A DNA stretch of 53,664 nt from Rhizobium sp. ASV8 (GCF_016429255.1 NZ_JAELUG010000036.1:1-53664), one strand, 5' to 3'; positions 42,601-51,669 are shown, numbered from the stretch's first letter. The notes: generated by a model not told the origin, from the letters alone. Made by a program: numbers and translations.

Positions 42601-43731
42601 TCAAAGACCAAGTGTGTTGAGCCAATCGCCGAAGCTGGGTGTCTCCGCCATCGATCGCAGATGTTCCGTTTTGCACTCCCCGGAGTGTCTGCGGACTTCG
42701 CTGGGGCTGTAGCGGAATTCATGCGTGAAGGCTCTGCTGAAATTGGCTGCGGATTCGAAGCCGAATGCGCTGGCGATATCCGCAATCTTGTGACCGTTGC
42801 TCATATCGGCAAGCGCGGCGCGCGCCGCCAGAAGTCGCCTTCTGCGTATGTAGTTCAGCACGCCGCCTGATGCTTGGAACAGCTCGTAGAGCCTGGTCCG
42901 CGAGATCGCCAGTTCACGGCTCACGGCCTCGGGAGTGAGGTCCGGCGAGCCGAGATTGTTCTGTATGAAGCGGCGGGCCTTGGCCATCAGTCCGATTTCC
43001 GAGGCGCTATCGCCGTTCATTTGGCCATTCACCAGCGGCGCGACGCTATGGAAGATCATCTCCTCAAGCTGTTGACGCACGCCATGCAAATCATCTTTCG
43101 TCAATCGGCCGAGATTGGCCTCGAGAAATGAGACGTAGCTGGACACGAGTTTGACACGCGCTCCGCCGAGCACGACGTTATTGCTTGTGCCCGGCAGGCC
43201 GCCATGGTCGGCAAAGAGATCGCAGGGTAGTATCAGGGTCACCGATTGAGCGCTTATCGTGCGGCCATAGAAAGGGCAGCCAAGCGCGCGGATCTCCATC
43301 ATGCCAGGTTCGTTTTCGACGACATGCCCGTTGACGCTGGTCCATGTCTTGCCTGTGCGCAGGAATGTGATCTGCCAATGATCTATGGCGCTAAAGCGCA
43401 CTTTTTCGGCCGAGCGCTCGTAGCGGAATGGGGCAGTTTCCTGCTGTATCAGCAGGACCCCTTCGAGATTCCAGACGGTTTGCTTTGCCGCAAAGCAATC
43501 ACCCGGTCGGGCGGCCTCGGGCAGATAAGTATCGACCAATGGTGCCATATGGTCTTGCCATGCCGAAAATTGGTGGGCTGGAGCTGAATCGGCCGTGGAA
43601 AATGGCAGCGACGCCAGCTCCTGCCGGTCCGCCATCGTTTCATAGAACGGAACCTGCAGCGTCCGGGGCCATCGGCGTCTTTCGATAAAAGTTGATTGTT
43701 CGGGGGCAGACTCGATTTTAGTCCGCGTCAT
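42601..43731 (-). CDS. AraC-family regulator with cupin-like N-terminal domain
   Basis: This is a 376-aa regulator. The C-terminal double helix-turn-helix (about 265-365) reads LTPEAVSRELAISRTRLYELFQASGG and KIADIASAFGFESAANFSRAFTHEFRYSPSEVRR. The N-terminal 250 residues match the AraC-binding-like (PF14525-type) sensor domain. ATG 43731 has AAAGG 8 nt upstream; a GTG just before it is an alternative. It is convergent with the Old Yellow Enzyme gene. It is 7 kb from the aps promoter, so it is a possible but unproven counterpart of the aps regulator CuxR. Confidence 0.88.
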   Translation of the reverse strand: MTRTKIESAPEQSTFIERRRWPRTLQVPFYETMADRQELASLPFSTADSAPAHQFSAWQDHMAPLVDTYLPEAARPGDCFAAKQTVWNLEGVLLIQQETAPFRYERSAEKVRFSAIDHWQITFLRTGKTWTSVNGHVVENEPGMMEIRALGCPFYGRTISAQSVTLILPCDLFADHGGLPGTSNNVVLGGARVKLVSSYVSFLEANLGRLTKDDLHGVRQQLEEMIFHSVAPLVNGQMNGDSASEIGLMAKARRFIQNNLGSPDLTPEAVSRELAISRTRLYELFQASGGVLNYIRRRRLLAARAALADMSNGHKIADIASAFGFESAANFSRAFTHEFRYSPSEVRRHSGECKTEHLRSMAETPSFGDWLNTLGL

Positions 43732-44247
43732 CACGGTGGCCTTTCGACAGGGCGTTCACGGTCGATGGTTGGCGAGATGCTCGCAAGGGGTGAGCGCCGG
43801 ACCGGATCGCTCTCAGTAAGGGCGATCTCGGTTCGGGCAGGGGGATGCGAGCATCGGTTCCAAACAGATAATGTCGGTCTCTGATATCGCCCGCATGCGC
43901 GAAAAGTCGCAAAACAGCCTGAATTTGCGTCCACCCGACCGCCTGGAGACTGGCGGATAGATAGAAAGGAAGCCTCTGCATCATATCTTGAGAAGCGAAT
44001 TCCGGCTTGCAGGGCGAGTTGGCGAATAGACCGAAGAAGTCTGTGGATGCCTGGCCGAAGGCTCTAGGCAGTCCTTTAATATCGCGACAAACTAACAGTT
44101 CTGCAGACAACATTGTTGCAGGTCCCCGCCAGTATTCTGGAGGGGAAATTATGCCGCTTTCGTTAATATTTTCAAGATATTTATAGAAGGCGCTTAATTA
44201 TTTTCTTCCAGAATCCACAAAACCAAGTCATCAAGGAGACTAGTCTT
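43732..44247. other. intergenic region with a possible 11-codon leader ORF
   Basis: No clear gene lies here. A 131-codon - strand frame (44113-43718) overlaps the AraC start and resembles nothing I know. On the + strand a tiny frame MPLSLIFSRYL at 44151-44186 has an excellent GGAGG site 7 nt upstream and lies 61 bases before the small secreted protein gene. ATTCTGGA at 44134-44141 is repeated inverted as TCCAGAAT at 44207-44214. The base composition becomes AT-rich from about 44150. Confidence 0.35.
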
Positions 44248-44568
44248 ATGGGTTTTACCCAAAAATCTCGGGAAGATTGCAATAAAAATCGAAGAATTGG
44301 ATTTGTTGCATCGGCAATGTTTGTATTCTTGGCTTCGATATCCTCCCCTATGAGTGCAAATTCTGCTGAAGACACCCATTCAAAGAACAAGACTGTTCAG
44401 CTGTATATGAAGAAGTATGAGAAGAACAACGTCGTCTTCTATAGTGGAAGCTCCCTTTCCAGGACGACTTCGGTTTCTTCTGCGGACTATTTCAAGGGGT
44501 CTCCTTATATTTGTACGCCGAGCGGCTTTGGGCGAACCTCACACTGCTACAATCGCAGTGCCTTTTGA
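44248..44568 (+). CDS. small secreted protein of unknown function, low GC
   Basis: This is a 106-aa protein with a basic N-terminus, a hydrophobic stretch IGFVASAMFVFLASISSPM and a likely cleavage near ANSAE. The mature part is about 66 residues, Ser- and Tyr-rich, with two cysteines (YICTPSGFGRTSHCYN) that may form a disulfide. AGGAG is 9 nt upstream of the ATG. Codon use is AT-rich, unlike the neighbours, which hints at recent arrival. It is convergent with the aps operon. I do not recognise a family. Confidence 0.65.
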   Translation: MGFTQKSREDCNKNRRIGFVASAMFVFLASISSPMSANSAEDTHSKNKTVQLYMKKYEKNNVVFYSGSSLSRTTSVSSADYFKGSPYICTPSGFGRTSHCYNRSAF

Positions 44569-44610
44569 GGGGTGAACAGGGCGATGTCACGCTTAGTGCC
44601 TGAAAAAGAA

Positions 44611-44687
44611 TAGGGGCATTGCACGGATGGCGGCTCGGCGGAACAGGTGAGACGCAGGCCGCACCGCTATCGATGCAATAGCCCCTA
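44611..44687. mobile_element. candidate miniature inverted-repeat element
   Basis: A 73-bp segment (44613-44685) begins GGGGCATTGCA and ends TGCAATAGCCCC, so the ends are inverted repeats with one extra base. It is flanked on both sides by TA, which looks like a target duplication of IS630/Tc1- or IS5-like elements. It lies between the convergent small secreted protein and apsH2 genes. Alternatively it is simply a long terminator stem. The inner 50 bases are not coding. Confidence 0.4.
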
Positions 44688-44701
44688 TCAGACATTGGAC
44701 T

Positions 44702-45202
44702 TCAATTGGGCAGATGTTTGCGGACATAATCGCCCAACCGCAGCTTCAGAACTTCGTCATCATGTTTGATTGGGTTATGACGGAATACATACCATTTCCC
44801 GCCTGATGCTCGTTTCTGATAGATGATCCCGGCTTTCTCGCGATGTAGGAAGCAGGAAACATTGGGTGCAGCGCTTGTCTTGCTATACCAGACAGCACTC
44901 ATGCAGAGTCTCCCTCGATCTGTCGCATACCACATACCTTTTGCGTAGGATTTCCGAGAGCCGGTGTGTGACCAAGCCGTAAAACGGCGATGGTGACGAG
45001 AGAAATAGCCAGCGCCTTCCTTCCATATCCAGGAGCGTCCCGCGTAGAGTTTTCTAAGTTCGGCGGCGCTCATCGGAGCGGCCTTGATGGCCGCCCGTGT
45101 TGTCATTCGGTCGATCTGACGCGGCGTTGCGGCGTCTGCGTTGCCCGCCAGCACCAGCACCGACAGCAACACATTCATGATGGTAAAGCGGAACGAAGAC
45201 AT
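44702..45202 (-). CDS. apsH2: DUF995 protein, ApsH2-like
   Basis: This is a 166-aa exported protein. It has a signal peptide MSSFRFTIMNVLLSVLVLAGNADA and a DUF995 domain (about 40-150) containing LRKLYAGRSWIWKEGAGYF, GMWYATDRGRLCMSAVW and KWYVFRH. It is paralogous to the protein at 46195. GAGGAG is 6 nt before the ATG. It is the last gene of the uxs1-uxe-apsS-apsH1-apsE-apsH2 order known from S. meliloti. The role of DUF995 is unknown; a periplasmic part in polysaccharide assembly is inferred. Confidence 0.82.
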   Translation of the reverse strand: MSSFRFTIMNVLLSVLVLAGNADAATPRQIDRMTTRAAIKAAPMSAAELRKLYAGRSWIWKEGAGYFSRHHRRFTAWSHTGSRKSYAKGMWYATDRGRLCMSAVWYSKTSAAPNVSCFLHREKAGIIYQKRASGGKWYVFRHNPIKHDDEVLKLRLGDYVRKHLPN

Positions 45203-45232
45203 GTGTCTCTCCTCAACCTTTCATCGCAACGA

Positions 45233-46177
45233 TCAGTTCAGCAGAGGGCTGGCAACGCGCCAGTCCGGTCGGCCAAGGCCATAAGGCCAGGGATAGACCT
45301 CGCGGTCGTTGAAGTAGACGACAGCCTGCAGATCGGGGAACTGGCTATGCGGCTTATTCGCTTCTTCGGCCCAGCCGTGCGTGTAAGCCTCATTTCCCTG
45401 ATAGCCCAATTCCGCGATGACGATAGGCTTCTTGAAGCGCTTGACGCGATCGTATCCGGGTTTGGTTGCCTCAACGAAGGTCGAATCCCGTCCCAGCGTA
45501 CGCTGATCGAACGGTTGATAGCCGAAGACCGACAAGCCGACGACATCCACGAATGAATCACCGGGATAGTAGGCTTCGAGCCCTTCCTTGCCCATGGGAG
45601 ACCACATGTATTTCGCCGTCGGCAGGCTCTTGCGGCATACGGTGATCGCGTGCCTGTAAGCCTTCACATAGTCGTCCGCCTTCCAGTATGCCCAGGTGAA
45701 CTGCCCGTTCTTCTCGTCCATTTCCTGGGCCCAGCGAATGGTAACCGGCGCGTTGAGCTTGGCGGCGGCCGAGCAGATTGCCGTCATGTTGGAATCATAG
45801 TGCCCGGCCAGGATGCCATTGAGCAGATCGGTTGGAGTGACGCGCCAATTGCGTGCCCATGACCAGGGTTCGATGGTGATCAGCAGCGAACGCCCGCGTT
45901 TGCGTGCGTAATCATCCGCCGTGTTCAAGGTCGACAGGTCGACATCCTCCCAGGGCAGGAAGAGATGCTCGATCTTAGGGTTTGGATCGTTGGAGAAGTC
46001 GCCGTTCGGATCGTAGGCGCCCCCCGGTAGCGATTGCGGTGTGATAATTGGCCGCTTGTCGTTGAACAGGGGCCTTGTATCGGCTCTCGCATCCAGGCCA
46101 CCGCTCGCGACATATATTCCTCCGCAAAGGACGCCGGTCGCAAGCAAAGCAGTCGTCAGTTTCGATAGGGTTTTCAT
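45233..46177 (-). CDS. apsE: GH26-like endoglycanase, ApsE-like
   Basis: This is a 314-aa secreted glycoside hydrolase with the signal peptide MKTLSKLTTALLATGVLCGG. The acid/base glutamate is in RWAQEMDEKNGQFTWAYW, which matches the GH26 RxxHExNGxWxxW pattern with Gln in place of His. The nucleophile is in PIVIAELGYQG. ATG 46177 is chosen because AAGGAGG stands 7 nt upstream; an ATG at 46198 overlaps the apsH1 stop. In the operon it would cut or edit the polymer, as BcsZ does for cellulose. Confidence 0.85.
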   Translation of the reverse strand: MKTLSKLTTALLATGVLCGGIYVASGGLDARADTRPLFNDKRPIITPQSLPGGAYDPNGDFSNDPNPKIEHLFLPWEDVDLSTLNTADDYARKRGRSLLITIEPWSWARNWRVTPTDLLNGILAGHYDSNMTAICSAAAKLNAPVTIRWAQEMDEKNGQFTWAYWKADDYVKAYRHAITVCRKSLPTAKYMWSPMGKEGLEAYYPGDSFVDVVGLSVFGYQPFDQRTLGRDSTFVEATKPGYDRVKRFKKPIVIAELGYQGNEAYTHGWAEEANKPHSQFPDLQAVVYFNDREVYPWPYGLGRPDWRVASPLLN

Positions 46178-46194
46178 CGGGTTGCCTCCTTCCC

Positions 46195-46734
46195 TCATTC
46201 GGTTTTGTGAACGGTCAGGGCGGCTTTCATGGCTTCCAGTCGCTGTGAGACCAGATCATCGGCGATCAGTTTTGTCGCCTCATCGGTTTCTTTAATGGCG
46301 GGATGGCGAAACACGAACCATGTCCCGCCGGTCTCCCTTTTCTGATAGATCGTTCCATCAAGTATGCGATGAACGAAGCAGGTCTTGGCCGGAAACTGGC
46401 CGTTCGCGGCGTGCCAGGTTGCGTCAAGACATAGGCGGCCGTTATCGGTCACGGCCCATCGACCCTCGGCCCAGGATTGTCCTCCCGTTCCGTCGACCCA
46501 GGCGGAAAACCGTCTGTCGATGTTCTGCATTCGGCCCGCGCCATCGGGCCAGCGCCAGCTCTTGTCGTGGTAGAGCGTGTAGAGCTCGACCGCCGTCATC
46601 GGCCTTGCGCCATCCGGCAATGTTGTCGTTGTCGCGGCATGAACCGGGCCGCTCCCCGCTCCGAGCCCAAGAACAACGGCAAGCGCAAGCGATGTCGCAG
46701 GGGTGAGGGAGGCTATATTTTTCAATGACTTCAT
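46195..46734 (-). CDS. apsH1: DUF995 protein, ApsH1-like
   Basis: This is a 179-aa exported protein with a signal peptide ending near PVHAA. Its DUF995 domain has MTAVELYTLYHDKSWRWPDGAGRM, GRWAVTDNGRLCLDATWH and TWFVFRHPA. It is about 30-40% alike by eye to the DUF995 protein at 44702. The two copies flank the endoglycanase gene. The spacer 46735-46925 to the glycosyltransferase stop shows no gene. Confidence 0.83.
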   Translation of the reverse strand: MKSLKNIASLTPATSLALAVVLGLGAGSGPVHAATTTTLPDGARPMTAVELYTLYHDKSWRWPDGAGRMQNIDRRFSAWVDGTGGQSWAEGRWAVTDNGRLCLDATWHAANGQFPAKTCFVHRILDGTIYQKRETGGTWFVFRHPAIKETDEATKLIADDLVSQRLEAMKAALTVHKTE

Positions 46735-46925
46735 ATCATTTCTCCCATGATTTGATTGGAGCGCGGCTTTGTCGCTGTTGTTGAAGCGGCCGGATGCCGA
46801 TCTCGAAAGCTGTCGATCATCTGTTCGGCAAAGTATCCGCCGCCGATCGAGCCTGCATGTCCGATACCGTCAACAACCATTGTCATTTGGGTCTCCCGCC
46901 GATGGCGTCCTTCCCGTCATGGGCT

Positions 46926-48758
46926 TCAGTTATCCGCGTTGTTCACCTGCCAGTGCGGATGGAACACCATCCGGTGTAGTCCTCGTCCTCCAACACCCGC
47001 ACCAGCCACTGAAGAGCGCTCCTCGAACAGCGTGTAGCCGTCCGCGTTCCAGGCCAGCGATTGCACTCCGTCGTGGCCGCGCTCAATGAGCCCAGCCACG
47101 GGTAGCGCAGTGAGGGCGAGCAAACCGCTCGCAAGCGCGGGACGATAGAGGCGCCTGTCCGTTTTGACGGAGTTTTCACGGGCATGCTGACGGACGATCA
47201 CCACCAGCAGCAGCGTGTAGATGGCGGCATTGAGCGTCGCGAAGATGTAGAAGCCGCCGGCTTCTCCTGCGATGCCGACAAGCAATACCGGCAGAACCGA
47301 GACCAGAGACAGCATGCAATAGGGCGCAAGGACCCTAAAAGGTATCGGATCGACATCGGAGGTGCCTTTCGGCGTCACGCGGAAATCCACGAAGGATCCG
47401 GTTGCGCGATCGCGAATAGCGGCAAGCGTTCCTGCCAGCGCCCACGGCCAGCGAGCGAACAGAAACAGCGTCATCTCCCAGCTCAGGATTTTGGCGTCGA
47501 TCGACCGGAACGTGCCCGTGCTGCGCCAGCGATAGGCAAACAGGATCAGCAGAATTGATTGCGGCGCAAAATGCAGCAGGAAATCGGGGTAGGAGACGTC
47601 GACGAAGGTCTTACCCCGAGCGAGCGCGATCACCGGCAGGACAAACATCAAGGCCATAAAGAGCGAGAACAGCGGATACCAGAGCTGCGAAAACAGGAAC
47701 TGGATCTTGAGGCGCAAGGGCAGCCTTTTGATAAACTCAGGTGAATATTGCAGCAGGATCATCATCAGGCTGCGTGACCACTGAAACTCCTGGGTGATGA
47801 GATCGGCAAAAGTGCGGGGACCGTCGCCATGGGCGATGGCGTCGAGCGCATGGACACCGCGCCAACCGTGCGCATTCATCATCAGCGTGGTGGAGTGGTC
47901 TTCCGCCAGCTCTGGCCCAAGCCCGCCGATGCTGCGCAGGGCCTTCGTGCGGACGGCATAGTGCGAGCCGATGCAGAGCGGTGCGAGGCCGCAATTGAAC
48001 CCGGCCTGCAGCGACCCGTGCATGCTGGCTTCGGCGTAGAGACGGCCACGGGCCGACCAGCTTTCGGATGCATTCTGATCGCAGATGCTCGGCGCAGACA
48101 CATAGCCGATCGCCGGATCCGCGAAAGGACGGAGCATCTGGAAGAGATAGCCTTGCTCGGGCACATGATCGGCATCGAGTTGTGCCACGAAGTCATACCG
48201 CTCATAGCCATATTGATCGTAGAAGAAGGCAAGGTTGCCTTCCTTGCAGCGCGTGCGCCTCGGCCAGGTCTTGCGATGATAGTCCTCGCGTCCCTTGCGA
48301 GTGGAGACCTGGACGCCGTTTTTGCGGCACCAGTCCAGCGTTGAGGGCGATGGATCCTCGTCGGCAAGCCAGGTATCGTGCGGGACCTCCTGCATCAGCA
48401 TCGCGTGCAGCGTCCGGGCAACGACTGCGAAGGGTTCAGAGGGCGCTTTCGTAACCACCATTGCCACGCGACTGCCGGCGGGGAGCTGCAATGGTCCCGA
48501 CGGTTTCCTGGCGCGAAAGAAGACGGCGATGAAATAGGCCGGGATGATCGTCACCCAGGCCAGCACCAGGGTGAGCAGAACTGATCCTATCGCGTCGACA
48601 TGGTGAGCGGGTGTAAGCCACCAGCTCCAGAAATAGCCGAGAGCGGCAAGCCATAATGTTGCGCAGGCAACATATTCAACGCGCTGAGGACCTTGCAGAA
48701 TTCGGGTCATCAATCGTTGGTCTTGAGTGGCAAGAGCGCGTGTTTGGATCGAGGTCAT
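46926..48758 (-). CDS. apsS: inner-membrane family 2 glycosyltransferase, ApsS-like
   Basis: This is a 610-aa membrane synthase of the cellulose/hyaluronan-synthase class. Two N-terminal helices lead to a cytosolic GT2 domain at about 95-330: DEDPS, the DxD site AQLDADHVP (about 195-197), acceptor-site EDHSTT (about 286-287) and QEFQWSRS at 323-330. Several helices follow. The usual QxxRW reads QEFQW here. It overlaps the uxe stop by four bases (ATGA). There is no PilZ domain, so c-di-GMP control, if present, is at the promoter. Predicted role: polymerise and export an arabinose-containing polysaccharide. Confidence 0.88.
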   Translation of the reverse strand: MTSIQTRALATQDQRLMTRILQGPQRVEYVACATLWLAALGYFWSWWLTPAHHVDAIGSVLLTLVLAWVTIIPAYFIAVFFRARKPSGPLQLPAGSRVAMVVTKAPSEPFAVVARTLHAMLMQEVPHDTWLADEDPSPSTLDWCRKNGVQVSTRKGREDYHRKTWPRRTRCKEGNLAFFYDQYGYERYDFVAQLDADHVPEQGYLFQMLRPFADPAIGYVSAPSICDQNASESWSARGRLYAEASMHGSLQAGFNCGLAPLCIGSHYAVRTKALRSIGGLGPELAEDHSTTLMMNAHGWRGVHALDAIAHGDGPRTFADLITQEFQWSRSLMMILLQYSPEFIKRLPLRLKIQFLFSQLWYPLFSLFMALMFVLPVIALARGKTFVDVSYPDFLLHFAPQSILLILFAYRWRSTGTFRSIDAKILSWEMTLFLFARWPWALAGTLAAIRDRATGSFVDFRVTPKGTSDVDPIPFRVLAPYCMLSLVSVLPVLLVGIAGEAGGFYIFATLNAAIYTLLLVVIVRQHARENSVKTDRRLYRPALASGLLALTALPVAGLIERGHDGVQSLAWNADGYTLFEERSSVAGAGVGGRGLHRMVFHPHWQVNNADN

Positions 48759-49741
48759 CCCCGCACCTCCAATCCGAAAAACGGGGCTGCGGTGCGAATG
48801 ATTGTTTCGATGTCGGAATGAAGCGCGCGGAAGCCGAGTTTTTCCGCGGCAAGGTCCGACGCGGCGTAAAGAGCCGGCGGATCACCCGCACGGCGCGTGC
48901 GCATGGCGACAGGAACCGGGCGGCCGCAGACGCGTTCGATCGCACTGACGATTTCCTTGATCGATGTGCCGCGTCCGGTTCCGAGATTGACGGCAAGATT
49001 GTCACCGCCCGACAGCAGATATTCCACCGCCAGGACATGCGCTCTGGCAAGGTCCGTCACATGAATATAGTCCCGGACGCATGTGCCATCTGGCGTATCG
49101 TAATCGCTGCCGAAGACATCCAGCGTCTCAAGCGCGCCCCCGGTCGCCAGCAACGCCCGAGGGATGAGGTGCGTTTCCGGATTGTGCCATTCGCCGAGTT
49201 CCCTCTCGGGATCGGCGCCAGAGGCATTAAAGTAGCGCAGCGCCACATAATTAAGCCCATAGGCGGCCGAATAGTCGGCGAGCATCTGTTCGGCGATCAG
49301 CTTCGTTCTGCCATAGGGATTGATGGGGCGTGGTGTCTCGGTTTCACAGATCGGCAGGCGATCCGGAATTCCGTAAATTGCGCAACTCGATGAAAAGATC
49401 AGTTTGTTCGCACTGGCCCGGCGGCATGCTTCCAGCACGGACAACGTGCCGTTCACATTGTTCGCATAATACTTTGCGGGGTTTTCCACGGACTCGCCGA
49501 CATAGGCCGATGCCGCGAAATGGATGATCGCCGCGGGCTTGTATTGGAGGATCGTTTCCGCAAGACGCCACGTGTTGAGGATATCCCCCTCCACCAGTGG
49601 TCCCCAACGTACCGAGCTTGGGTGGCCGGTCGAGAGGTTGTCATAGACGACCGGCTCGAAGCCCTGGCTATGGAGGTGCTTGGCGGTGTGGCTGCCGATG
49701 AAGCCGGCGCCCCCCACAACGAGTATTGTTTCCCTGGACAT
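48755..49741 (-). CDS. uxe: UDP-sugar 4-epimerase (Uxe/GalE type)
   Basis: This is a 328-aa extended short-chain dehydrogenase. The NAD motif is GGAGFIGSH at the N-terminus, the catalytic pair is YGRTK (Tyr, Lys) and IYGIPD precedes it. ATG 49741 overlaps the uxs1 stop (TGATG) and has GAGG 7 nt upstream. The GalE fold could act on UDP-glucose, but the coupling to a UDP-xylose synthase gene supports UDP-xylose to UDP-arabinose conversion, as shown for S. meliloti Uxe. Confidence 0.88.
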   Translation of the reverse strand: MSRETILVVGGAGFIGSHTAKHLHSQGFEPVVYDNLSTGHPSSVRWGPLVEGDILNTWRLAETILQYKPAAIIHFAASAYVGESVENPAKYYANNVNGTLSVLEACRRASANKLIFSSSCAIYGIPDRLPICETETPRPINPYGRTKLIAEQMLADYSAAYGLNYVALRYFNASGADPERELGEWHNPETHLIPRALLATGGALETLDVFGSDYDTPDGTCVRDYIHVTDLARAHVLAVEYLLSGGDNLAVNLGTGRGTSIKEIVSAIERVCGRPVPVAMRTRRAGDPPALYAASDLAAEKLGFRALHSDIETIIRTAAPFFGLEVRG

Positions 49742-50754
49742 CACGCAACCTCGAAAAGCTCGCTGTTGGGACGAACAAGCTGCCGCTCGAAGTAGGCAAC
49801 GGTGGATTCCAGGCCATCTGCGAGAGCGACGGATGGTTCCCATCCAAGCTCGCGTTTGGCAACGGTGATATCGGGCCGCCGTTGACGCGGGTCGTCGATC
49901 GGCAGGGGCTGGTAGACGACATGCGATGACGAACCGGTCATGGTGACGATCTTTTCAGCGAGCTCGCGTACGGTAAATTCCGCCGGATTGCCGAGATTGA
50001 CCGGCGTGTGAATGGTCGTTTCGTTGCCCATCAGGCGGATGAAGCCTTCGATCAGATCGGCGACGTAGCAGAACGACCGCGTTTGGGATCCATCGCCATA
50101 GACGGTGATATCCTGGCCTTTCAGGGCTTGTACGATGAAGTTGGAAACGACACGGCCGTCATCGGGGCGCATGCGTGGACCATAGGTGTTGAAGATGCGC
50201 GCAATTCTGATGTCGACGCCGTGTTGAGCGTGAAAATCCCGGAAGAGCGTTTCGGCGGAGCGCTTGCCCTCATCATAGCAGGAGCGAGGACCGAAAGAAT
50301 TGACGTTGCCCCAATAGTTCTCCGGCTGCGGGTGAACTTGGGGGTCGCCATAGATCTCCGAAGTGGAGGCCTGGAAGATGCGTGCCTGGTGCCGCGTGGC
50401 GAGTTCCAATAGATTGAGCGAGCCGAAGACGCACGTCTTCATCGTATGGATGGGATCAGCCTGATAGTGCGGCGGCGACGCCGGACAGGCCAGATTGTAG
50501 ATCTCATCGACGGGTATATCGAGCGATGCAATGACGTCGTGGCGGATGAAGCTGAACGTATCATAGCGAAGCAGATGTCTAAGATTGTCTATCCGCCCGG
50601 TTGAGAAATCATCCACGCAGATGACTTCATGACCGCTCTGCAAAAGCCGATCGCAAAGATGAGAACCGAGAAATCCTGCGCCGCCGGCAACAAGAATTGT
50701 TCTTTTCTGCGTATTCGTTGGAGATAAACTTGCAGATTTGAACGCTATGCCCAT
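49741..50754 (-). CDS. uxs1: UDP-glucuronate decarboxylase / UDP-xylose synthase
   Basis: This is a 337-aa short-chain dehydrogenase with [30 protein letters not shown] at the NAD site and the catalytic [27 protein letters not shown] and [10 protein letters not shown] are family marks. ATG 50754 has GGAGG 5 nt upstream; the frame back to 50844 is not needed. Reaction: UDP-glucuronate to UDP-xylose and CO2. It is the first gene of the aps operon. It supplies uxe, and through it the synthase. Confidence 0.93.
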   Translation of the reverse strand: MGIAFKSASLSPTNTQKRTILVAGGAGFLGSHLCDRLLQSGHEVICVDDFSTGRIDNLRHLLRYDTFSFIRHDVIASLDIPVDEIYNLACPASPPHYQADPIHTMKTCVFGSLNLLELATRHQARIFQASTSEIYGDPQVHPQPENYWGNVNSFGPRSCYDEGKRSAETLFRDFHAQHGVDIRIARIFNTYGPRMRPDDGRVVSNFIVQALKGQDITVYGDGSQTRSFCYVADLIEGFIRLMGNETTIHTPVNLGNPAEFTVRELAEKIVTMTGSSSHVVYQPLPIDDPRQRRPDITVAKRELGWEPSVALADGLESTVAYFERQLVRPNSELFEVA

Positions 50755-51312
50755 CAAACCCTCCCGGAAAACTAGACACGAAGCTGAGTGTTCAGGAAAA
50801 ACAGAGTTTTTCCCTCTCGCGATACGATTACAATTTGAGATCATTGCTGCAACTTTGGATTATAGTTTACTAATATTTAACTATTCTGTCGTTAGCAGAG
50901 AATGCGAAAAGTTTACATTCTGTCCATTTTTAAATGTATTCTGTGAGTTGATATACTAAAAGTAATTGCACCAATTTTTCAATTTTCAGATTTAAAAAAC
51001 TGAAGTATTTTTGCATTTTTCTTTACGTTTTAATTTCTCCATATCTTCTACTATTCAATCTCGAAAGTATATTATTGGCGTGACAAGGAAATGGGATGCC
51101 TCAAAAATGAGAGCGGGCTCGATCGCGCTGCCGCGCTGGTGACGACTGAAATAGAAAGCCTGTGGGCAATGGCTTGCGATGTAATAGTCGCCGGGAACTC
51201 TCGGCTGTGTCAGACGTCGGCGCCGGAGAGCAGCCTCGCTCGGGGCTTTCAGTCGCCGCGGGCGCTTGGGGTCGACAATTCGCCTTGCCGCATAGTCTCC
51301 AAGCCGCTGCCC
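50755..51312. promoter_or_regulatory. aps promoter region: AT-rich with three ACAGAAT direct repeats
   Basis: About 300 bases (50790-51085) are strongly AT-rich. ATTCTGT occurs at 50883-50889, 50917-50923 and 50938-50944, so ACAGAAT on the coding strand of uxs1, always preceded by C or G then ACAGAAT. The last two are 21 bp apart, two helical turns, as AraC-type half-sites often are. They lie 130-190 bases upstream of uxs1. In S. meliloti the AraC-type, c-di-GMP-binding CuxR activates this operon; no such gene is next to it here. 51086-51312 returns to high GC and shows no gene. Confidence 0.5.
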
Positions 51313-51651
51313 CTAGGTCAGGCGCAGGTCCAGGCGCGGGTGAAGCTTCTTCAGGTTCGGCAGAGACTTCATCTGCCAGGGAATTTGCGACGAGCCGCAT
51401 ACCGTAAGGTGGATGTCGGCATGCTTTCGGGCTTCGATCGTCAGCTTGGCGAGCAAATTGATCCCGGACGAGTTCAGGAACTGCAAACCGGTCAGGTCGA
51501 ACGTTGCCTTGCCGCCGCTTCCGTGAAGGATCTGCCTGGCGAGATCGTAGACCGGAGCGTAGGCGTCTGGACCAGCCAAACGCATGGTCCCGTCGAAATA
51601 TAGGGTGCTACCTTCGGACCAGACGCGGAACGCTTCTTCTTTGATTTCCAT
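51313..51651 (-). CDS. STAS-domain anti-sigma-factor antagonist (partner-switching)
   Basis: This is a 112-aa single STAS domain. [22 protein letters not shown] holds the phosphorylatable serine in the NSSG motif. It is 18 bases after the SiaB-like kinase gene on the same strand. By analogy with SiaC and Spo0F-type partner switches, the kinase phosphorylates it and the SpoIIE phosphatase resets it. The unphosphorylated form would bind an output partner not seen in the window. Confidence 0.85.
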   Translation of the reverse strand: MEIKEEAFRVWSEGSTLYFDGTMRLAGPDAYAPVYDLARQILHGSGGKATFDLTGLQFLNSSGINLLAKLTIEARKHADIHLTVCGSSQIPWQMKSLPNLKKLHPRLDLRLT

Positions 51652-51669
51652 AAACGGCCTCTCGCGGGT

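Noticed and set aside
43718..44113. 131-codon minus-strand frame before the AraC gene
   Set aside because: It overlaps the AraC start in another frame, lacks a clear ribosome site and resembles no family. Kept only as a remark in the intergenic entry.
51091..51603. 170-codon plus-strand frame opposite the STAS gene
   Set aside because: Most of it is the antisense of the STAS domain, and the 5' part has no motif.
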